Assembly (NCBI GenBank): GCA_023430465.1
Contig: JAEZAM010000012.1
Coordinates: 1 to 19,581 of the forward strand
Direction: 5' to 3'
Length of the DNA: 19,581 bases
Source: Bacteroidota bacterium
Lineage (GTDB): Bacteria; Bacteroidota; Bacteroidia; Chitinophagales; Chitinophagaceae
Position numbers and translations under genes: made by a program. This document shows, in pieces, positions 14,806 to 19,581 of this stretch; position 1 is the stretch's first letter, and the number at the start of each line of letters is the position of its first letter. The notes beneath the pieces were generated by a model. The model did not search any database. It was given only the letters and a program-made list of their open reading frames with translations, and was not told the DNA's origin.

Positions 14806-15273
14806 CAGTGCCCCGAGGTCCAGGTTTTCGGTCACCATTGCGAGGTTGCCGTTCTGATCCAATGGCCAATCTTCCTTTGGCCTGTCCCAGTACAATTCAA
14901 CACCGTTGCCATCCGGGTCATCGAGATAGATCGCTTCCGACACGCCATGATCCGCGGCACCGGTAAGGGGATATTTAGCATTCACCAGATGCTTCAACAC
15001 GACGGCAAGATCGCGCCGCGTCGGATAAAGAATGGCCGTGTGAAATAATCCCGCCGTGTGCTGCGGTGCCGGACTTCCGTTCCTGCTGTACCATGTATTC
15101 AACCCGATATGATGATGATAACCGCCCGCCGATATAAAAGCAGCGCCATTGCCATAATATTGCTGCACTTCGAAACCAAGCAGGTCGCGGTAAAATCCCA
15201 GTGATCTTTCCAGATCCGCTACTTTCAGGTGAACATGCCCGATGCGTGTACCGGCAGGAACTGTATAAGCCAT
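14785..15273 (-). CDS. VOC (glyoxalase / extradiol dioxygenase) superfamily protein
   Basis: This 162-residue protein has paired beta-alpha-beta-beta-beta modules of the vicinal-oxygen-chelate fold. Module 1 is at about 9-60 (IGHVHLKVADLERSLGFYRDLLGF) and module 2 at about 75-130. Likely metal ligands are H13 or H15, H78 (LFHTAIL) and E126 (GVELYWD), in keeping with a CatE-like catechol-2,3-dioxygenase or glyoxalase-type metal site; GYHHHIGLNTW at 51-61 is also typical of that subgroup. The substrate is not predictable. Its stop overlaps the end of ispE by 21 nt tail to tail, and it is divergent from the aminotransferase at 15441 across a 167-nt region in which I see no clear promoter or other element. 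It appears to be monocistronic. Confidence 0.87.
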   Translation of the reverse strand: MAYTVPAGTRIGHVHLKVADLERSLGFYRDLLGFEVQQYYGNGAAFISAGGYHHHIGLNTWYSRNGSPAPQHTAGLFHTAILYPTRRDLAVVLKHLVNAKYPLTGAADHGVSEAIYLDDPDGNGVELYWDRPKEDWPLDQNGNLAMVTENLDLGALLLLAED

Positions 15274-15440
15274 AAAACTGTTTTCCGTGAAAAATTTGTT
15301 TACCTTGCATTAAATTTCGCATTATCTCTTCGCATTCGCACATATCATTTTTTCTGCAGGAAAACCTTGACCTGCTCAACCACTAAGTAGCCGGCTCTAC
15401 CCATCGCTACCCCTTTTTCTTTACTATTCAAATCTATTGT

Positions 15441-16667
15441 ATGCAGACTGCGGCAAACGCAACAGCCGATCTTATCGGGCTGGAAGAACGATACAGCGCA
15501 CATAATTACCATCCATTACCCGTAGTGCTTGAATCCGGCGAAGGGATCTGGCTGCAAGACGTGGCCGGGAAAAAATATGTTGACTTTCTCAGTGGTTATT
15601 CTGCGGTTAACCAGGGACATTGTCATCCCTATATCGTTGATGCCTTTACCAGGCAGGCAAAAAAACTAGCCCTGACGAGTCGCGCATTTCATTGCGATGC
15701 CCTGGGTGAGTATTCGCGCTTTATAACGGAGCTGTTCGGGTATGATAAAGTACTTCCGATGAATACGGGTGTAGAGGCAGTGGAAACAGCCATCAAGCTA
15801 TGCCGGAAATGGGGTTATGAGAAAAAGAAAATACCCGACGGACAGGCCATCATCATCGTCTGTGAAGGAAATTTTCATGGCCGCACTACCGGTGTCATTT
15901 CATTCAGCAGCGATCCGTCGGCAACGAGAAATTTTGGTCCATACCTGCCTGGCTTTATAAGTATACCCTTCAATGATCTCGCCGCACTTGAATCCGCCCT
16001 GACCAATCCTCATGTTGCAGGTTTCCTCCTTGAACCGATCCAGGGCGAAGCAGGTGTGGTTGTTCCCGCGCAGGGATATCTCTCCATTGCAGCGGAGATG
16101 TGCCGAAGATCAAATGTGTTGCTGCTGGGTGATGAGATACAGACAGGACTTGGTCGCACCGGCAAAATGCTCGCACTCGATCATGAAGGTGTACGCGCTG
16201 ATATCCTCATTCTTGGCAAAGCCCTTTCAGGGGGAATGTTACCCGTCAGCGCTGTACTTGCTGATGATGAGATCATGCTGACTATCAGGCCGGGCGAACA
16301 TGGCTCCACGTATGGTGGTAATCCCCTCGCCTGCCGGACCGCTATTGCAGCTTTGGAAGTGCTCACAAAGGAGCGCATGCCCGAAAATGCCGTTGCCAGG
16401 GGTGAACAGCTTCGCGCAGGACTCGCCGCGCTGAACTCACCTTACATAAAAACGATCAGGGGAAAGGGATTGCTCAATGCTATTGTAATCGGGCATCCCG
16501 ACAAGGACGCAGCCTGGAAGCTTTGCCTGGCCATGGCCGAAAATGGACTGCTCGCCAAACCTACACATGGTGATAAGATCCGCTTTGCGCCGCCACTTAT
16601 CATCACCGCCGCGGAAATGGAGGATTGCATACAGCTCATCGGTAAATCTTTAATTTCGCTGGTGTGA
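15441..16667 (+). CDS. rocD: Ornithine--oxo-acid aminotransferase (class III, PLP)
   Basis: The predicted reaction is transfer of the delta-amino group of ornithine to 2-oxoglutarate, giving glutamate-5-semialdehyde, which links arginine and proline metabolism. The 408-residue protein is a full-length fold-type I, class III aminotransferase. PLP is bound through K260 in LGKALSGGMLP, with D231 of the GDEIQTGLGRTG block contacting the pyridine nitrogen. Features that favour ornithine aminotransferase over acetylornithine or GABA transaminase are the HNYHPLPVVL start, SGYSAVNQGHCHP at 51-63 and PMNTGVEAVETAIKL at 106-120. The ATG at 15441 fits family length. Its stop overlaps the start of the downstream transporter (GTGA at 16664-16667). 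Confidence 0.93.
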   Translation: MQTAANATADLIGLEERYSAHNYHPLPVVLESGEGIWLQDVAGKKYVDFLSGYSAVNQGHCHPYIVDAFTRQAKKLALTSRAFHCDALGEYSRFITELFGYDKVLPMNTGVEAVETAIKLCRKWGYEKKKIPDGQAIIIVCEGNFHGRTTGVISFSSDPSATRNFGPYLPGFISIPFNDLAALESALTNPHVAGFLLEPIQGEAGVVVPAQGYLSIAAEMCRRSNVLLLGDEIQTGLGRTGKMLALDHEGVRADILILGKALSGGMLPVSAVLADDEIMLTIRPGEHGSTYGGNPLACRTAIAALEVLTKERMPENAVARGEQLRAGLAALNSPYIKTIRGKGLLNAIVIGHPDKDAAWKLCLAMAENGLLAKPTHGDKIRFAPPLIITAAEMEDCIQLIGKSLISLV

Positions 16668-17392
16668 CAACAGAAACTCCACCAACCGGATCAAGGGCTG
16701 AAGCGCACCGGGAAGCGCATATGCGCAGCAGCCAGATGATCACTGATGTTGTGATCGGCATGAGTGATGGACTCACTGTTCCCTTCGCGCTGGCAGCAGG
16801 GCTTAGTGGCGCGGTGGCAAATAACTCGATCATCCTTATTGCCGGTATCGCCGAGATCGCGGCGGGATCTATCGCCATGGGGTTGGGTGGATATCTTGCA
16901 GGCAAGACCGAGATCGATCATTATCGACATGAACTGCAGCGGGAATACGATGAAGTCGAACGTGTGCCTGAAAAAGAAAAGGAAGAGGTGCGTGAGTTCT
17001 TTGCAAACATCGGCCTGAGTGAGGAGATGCAGTTGAAGGCAACAGAAGAAATTGCCCGCGATAAAAAACAGTGGGTGGACTTCATGATGAAATATGAGCT
17101 TGGCCTGGACAAACCGGATCCGAAGCGGGCCGCAAAATCCGCTTTCAACATAGGGGTCTCCTATGCTATTGGCGGACTGGTGCCATTAACTCCGTATTAT
17201 TTTGCAAGCGAGCCCCTGCCCGGGCTGAAATACTCGGCCATCATCACGCTCATCTGCTTGTTTGTGTTTGGTTTCCTGAAAAGCAAGTTCACGGGCGTGA
17301 ATCCCTGGTTCGGCGCACTCAAAGTAACGCTGATCGGGGCACTGGCAGCAGGTGCTGCATTCGGCGTAGCCTCATTATTCAATGCCGGATAA
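16664..17392 (+). CDS. VIT1/CCC1 family iron/manganese transporter
   Basis: This is a 242-residue membrane protein of the VIT1/CCC1 family, which moves Fe2+ or Mn2+ out of the cytosol by proton exchange. TM1 carries D35 and TM2 M72, matching the ion-path residues of characterised VIT1. A cytoplasmic Glu-rich insertion (about 82-150) contains clustered Glu residues and MMKYE at 141-145, the pattern of the metal-binding domain. The other membrane segments lie at about 55-80, 160-180, 188-205 and 218-238. The sequence follows the VIT1 subtype known from plants (SDGLTVPFALAAGLSGA, ELGLDKPDPKRA). GTG 16664 is preferred over ATG 16721 because HREAH, upstream of that ATG, is part of the conserved start. 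The GTGA overlap with the aminotransferase suggests coupled translation, though no metabolic link is obvious. Confidence 0.9.
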   Translation: MTTETPPTGSRAEAHREAHMRSSQMITDVVIGMSDGLTVPFALAAGLSGAVANNSIILIAGIAEIAAGSIAMGLGGYLAGKTEIDHYRHELQREYDEVERVPEKEKEEVREFFANIGLSEEMQLKATEEIARDKKQWVDFMMKYELGLDKPDPKRAAKSAFNIGVSYAIGGLVPLTPYYFASEPLPGLKYSAIITLICLFVFGFLKSKFTGVNPWFGALKVTLIGALAAGAAFGVASLFNAG

Positions 17393-17399
17393 AAAAGAA

Positions 17400-17421
17400 C
17401 CCCGCCTAACTGCTGGCGGGG
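17400..17421. terminator. GC-rich hairpin, probable (bidirectional) terminator
   Basis: CCCCGCC (17400-17406) and GGCGGGG (17415-17421) form a perfect 7-bp stem with an 8-nt loop, 7 nt after the transporter stop codon. On the + strand the first T-run comes only 10 nt later (17431-17435). On the - strand the stem is followed almost at once by TTCTTTTTT. It can stop readthrough of both the transporter gene and the minus-strand gene at 17652. The rest of the 259-nt gap (17422-17651) shows no gene or clear motif. Confidence 0.65.
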
Positions 17422-17651
17422 ATAGAATGGTTTTTCGTTGGCTAACTATCTTACACGGCGATGCTGACCGAAATAAATTTCAGCTAAAAGCTGGATACAA
17501 ATAATGATGTGTCTCGGAAACAAACCCCTCAGATCAATGAGTTCGAATTATTCAAAGGGTGGGGAAGAAATTATACAGGAACAGGTTATGATCTACCGAA
17601 TATAAGACATGATAATTTTTCCAGCAAAAAAAATTAACGATAGTTTATCCA

Positions 17652-18056
17652 TCAATCGTTAGTACGTGATGCCGCTGACAGTTTAACATCGGGAAAAAAC
17701 GAAGCAACCAACATGAGGATTGATGTGATAAGTACCAGAAACAACCCCACTTGTTTCTCTGGACATATACCGCCATAACATGTTGAAATGAGGAAATAAT
17801 TGCGAAAGGCCCAGGCTGTATTGATAGCGGTGACTGCAAGATTGGATCGCTTGCACCATACGCGCGGGATAATGGAGAAGATAATAAAGACTGGTGCCAG
17901 CACGAGATGCACAAGGCCCGGCTTTCCGAAACTTGTACCAGTGGCATCCATACCGGTAATGACGAGCGAGCGGGAAGGAATCGTGATCCATTCCAGGAAA
18001 CAGGCCAGGCAAAGTATGAGGGCTGCTAAAATGCCACCCCGGTTGATCCATTTCAT
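17652..18056 (-). CDS. Hypothetical four-helix membrane protein
   Basis: I do not recognise the family with certainty. The 134-residue protein has hydrophobic segments at about 8-24, 47-64, 72-92 and 102-121, consistent with a small inner-membrane protein with both ends on the same side. Between the first two lies a Gly-rich stretch with FGKPG; before the fourth is a loop with two Cys six residues apart (TCYGGICPEKQ), which may form a disulfide. The RSNLAVTAINTAWAFRN block in the third segment has a polar, patterned look that argues for a real conserved gene and not a chance frame. A 127-residue reading frame of another phase overlaps it and is rejected. It sits between two terminator-like hairpins, so it is probably transcribed alone. 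No promoter was identified. Confidence 0.7.
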   Translation of the reverse strand: MKWINRGGILAALILCLACFLEWITIPSRSLVITGMDATGTSFGKPGLVHLVLAPVFIIFSIIPRVWCKRSNLAVTAINTAWAFRNYFLISTCYGGICPEKQVGLFLVLITSILMLVASFFPDVKLSAASRTND

Positions 18057-18083
18057 GCGATTGATATTGGCCGCAAGTTAAGC

Positions 18084-18112
18084 AAAAAAGGCAGCGCCAT
18101 TAGCGCTGCCTT
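18084..18112 (-). terminator. Rho-independent terminator of the outer-membrane protein gene
   Basis: Read on the - strand, AAGGCAGCGC and GCGCTGCCTT (18103-18112 and 18088-18097) form a perfect 10-bp stem with a 5-nt loop, followed by a run of T (18084-18089 overlapping the stem base). It begins 23 nt after the stop codon of the gene at 18136-18813 and is the best hairpin in the window. Confidence 0.9.
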
Positions 18113-18135
18113 ACTCTGACACTACCTCTATATGA

Positions 18136-18813
18136 CTAGAACCGGAAACCTAATGTAAGACTGAGCACCCGGTGTTTATTAGCATCATTGTCATCTGAAT
18201 CAGCACCTGATTGCAGCTTTGCAAGACCGTAACCATAGTTGGCAGCGATCACAAGATTACCTGCTTCAATACCAGCGATACCGTTCAGACCATAGTCGAA
18301 ACGCTTCATACGGAATGCACCAGCACCTTCCTCTTCTGCGGTCAGCGGATCATCATCGGAGAACTCGATGTTTCGCTCAAATTCGAGAATGCCTTCTCCT
18401 TTGAACTTACCTCCCACTCCTACCGCTACGTATGGACCTGCGCCCACAAAGAACTTGGCACGACCTGTAGGTGTTTTGAAAACCAGGTTAACAGGCACCT
18501 CGATATACTGCGGGTTGTAAGTGAGCTTCTGATACAGCACATCACCTTCATCTCCACTCTGAAGTTTGACACCCTTACCAGTGTAAAGAAGCCCTGGCTG
18601 GATCGCGAAGAAACTGGAAATGTTGAAATCGCCGATGATACCAGCCTGGAAACTGGTCAGCGAATTGTTTTCATCATAACCACCATCGGTTGCATTGGAA
18701 ACATTGGCAAAATTGACACCGCCACGGATAATTGCGGACGATTTTTGTGCCTGAAGGCTGGACGCAGAGACGAACAAACCAATCGCACTGAACAATAAGA
18801 ATCTTAGTTTCAT
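18136..18813 (-). CDS. Outer-membrane beta-barrel protein (PorT-like / OMP_b-brl family)
   Basis: This 225-residue protein begins with a signal peptide (1-22, LQA before Gln23). The mature part has alternating hydrophobic beta-strands typical of an eight-strand barrel: IIRGGVNFANV at 28-38, SFQAGIIGDFNISSFFAIQPGLLYTGKGVKL, IEVPVNLVFKTP, AKFFVGAGPYVAVGVGG, FDYGLNGIAGIEAGNLVIAANYGYGL. It ends LSLTLGFRF, with the terminal Phe that BAM recognises. The opening and the overall order match the Bacteroidota porin family outer-membrane proteins. An acidic loop (ERNIEFSDDDPLTAEEEGAG) may face outside. The gene is monocistronic with a strong terminator. Transport, adhesion or envelope roles are all possible. 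Confidence 0.9.
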   Translation of the reverse strand: MKLRFLLFSAIGLFVSASSLQAQKSSAIIRGGVNFANVSNATDGGYDENNSLTSFQAGIIGDFNISSFFAIQPGLLYTGKGVKLQSGDEGDVLYQKLTYNPQYIEVPVNLVFKTPTGRAKFFVGAGPYVAVGVGGKFKGEGILEFERNIEFSDDDPLTAEEEGAGAFRMKRFDYGLNGIAGIEAGNLVIAANYGYGLAKLQSGADSDDNDANKHRVLSLTLGFRF

Positions 18814-18952
18814 AGTGTTTATAATTTATGTTAGCGCTTTTGCAAAGGGCTTGCCAGACTTGATGCAACTTGCCCTAGAAGAAGTGCGTGGAGAGCCGCC
18901 AAACGTAAAAACCCGGCGTTATGATCGTGAAGCGACAGGAATGGGGTGAAAA

Positions 18953-19581
18953 CTATACACTCCGGAGGAGAAATTGCAGCACGCCATTTACCGCTTGCAT
19001 ATCCTCACCTGAACAAACGGCCATCACGGCATCAGCAATATCTCCCGGCCTGGTCCAGGTATTAAAATCGGCGGTGGGCATTGCTTTCCTGTTTTGTGGG
19101 GTATCGATGATGGCGGGCGCCAGCACCAGGGAGGACACACCTCTTCCCTTCCCTGCCGCATTTATCATTTCACCTAATCGAAACACAAGTGACTTGCTTA
19201 GCCCATAACCAATACGATCTGTGGCCTGGCTCATGTCCATGGCGCCTGCTGCTGCGGTCAGAAAAATCTGGCCCCGGCCTGCTGCAATCATTTCCGTCAG
19301 GATTTTTCGCGCGGGTAAATAGGTTGTCATGAAATTCAACTCCAATTGATCCATGATCTCCTTCCTGCCGGTCGTTTCAAAGTTTCCCATCGAAAAACCA
19401 CCGGCTGTAAATACTGCCACATCCGGCACGCCATGCTGTTCTTTCATCCATTCTACAAACTCATCCACCTGTCGTTCATCTCCAAGGTTCACCTGGTGAA
19501 GCACGACACCATCTGCAGCCCTGCTTTTTTCTACAGTACCAGTGGTTGTACCAATAACAGTATGCCCGGCATAGGCAAACC
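18953..19581 (-). CDS. SDR-family oxidoreductase, N terminus beyond the window
   Basis: This is a short-chain dehydrogenase/reductase-like protein whose N-terminal nucleotide-binding motif lies outside the window. The frame is open to the right edge and reads ...FAYAGHTVIGTTTGTVEKSRAADGVVLHQVNL, which is the alpha-beta stretch after the glycine motif. The GTG at 19504 is therefore internal, not the start. Downstream are FTAGGFSMGNF where most families have NNAG, LNFMTTYL with the conserved Asn, and YGLSK holding the catalytic Tyr and Lys. The strand that normally bears the catalytic Ser reads IFLTAAAGAMDMS, with Ala at the expected place. A PAIIDTP loop and the C-terminal VNGVLQFLLRSV complete the fold. 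It is either an atypical SDR or one with displaced Ser; substrate unknown. Confidence 0.82.
   Translation of the reverse strand, partial: FAYAGHTVIGTTTGTVEKSRAADGVVLHQVNLGDERQVDEFVEWMKEQHGVPDVAVFTAGGFSMGNFETTGRKEIMDQLELNFMTTYLPARKILTEMIAAGRGQIFLTAAAGAMDMSQATDRIGYGLSKSLVFRLGEMINAAGKGRGVSSLVLAPAIIDTPQNRKAMPTADFNTWTRPGDIADAVMAVCSGEDMQAVNGVLQFLLRSV

Noticed and set aside
17683..18051. Second minus-strand frame within the small membrane protein gene
   Set aside because: It is His/Tyr/Ser-rich without membrane segments or pattern; the 17652-18056 frame is coherent as a membrane protein.
18211..18798. Plus-strand frame of 195 codons opposite the outer-membrane protein gene
   Set aside because: The minus-strand gene has signal peptide, barrel strands, terminal Phe and its own terminator; the plus frame has none of these.
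19502..19504. GTG at 19504 as the start of the SDR gene
   Set aside because: The frame continues to the window edge with typical SDR sequence (AYAGHTVIGTT), so the gene is truncated by the window and not started here.
1..19581. Mobile element, prophage, CRISPR array or defence island
   Set aside because: No transposase, integrase, phage structural gene, terminal inverted repeats or regularly spaced repeat array was seen; most genes are housekeeping or signalling genes.

Overview
The window looks like a chromosomal segment of a Bacteroidota member, most plausibly Chitinophagaceae-like. Four secreted proteins carry signal peptides ending Ala-X-Ala followed by Gln. One protein ends in a type IX secretion (T9SS) type A sorting domain. 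Some upstream regions carry the Bacteroidota -7 box TAnnTTTG. The family assignment is inference from gene content, not a computed placement.

Positions 100-4472 (+) hold one tightly packed signalling operon: a single-domain response regulator, then RsbR-, RsbS- and RsbT-like stressosome proteins, then a fusion of a second RsbT-like ATPase with an RsbX-like PP2C phosphatase, then a cytoplasmic histidine kinase with an extra anti-sigma-type ATPase domain at its N terminus. The last four genes overlap by 4-8 nt. No sigma factor is present. The likely logic is that RsbT leaves the RsbR/RsbS complex after phosphorylating it, RsbX resets it, and the output passes through the fused histidine kinase to a receiver. 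This is the most interesting part of the window.

Positions 4572-8458 (+) hold two adjacent periplasmic M16 peptidase subunits (one with the zinc motif, one without), then rlmH and a rhomboid protease. After a 238-nt intergenic region with two inverted repeats comes a T9SS-sorted secreted protein (8697-9545), closed by a strong terminator.

Positions 9616-11298 (-) hold tilS and a small TPR protein, divergent from etfB-etfA (11402-13142, +), which has a good promoter and a terminator. Next come a DUF151 bifunctional nuclease with a UVR tail and ispE (TTG start), which overlaps a convergent VOC-family gene at the 3' ends. An ornithine aminotransferase gene is coupled through a GTGA overlap to a VIT1-type iron/manganese transporter.

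The right end (17652-19581, -) holds an unrecognised four-helix membrane protein, an outer-membrane beta-barrel protein with a clear terminator, and the C-terminal part of an SDR-family oxidoreductase cut by the window edge. No tRNA, rRNA, CRISPR array, insertion sequence or phage gene was recognised.
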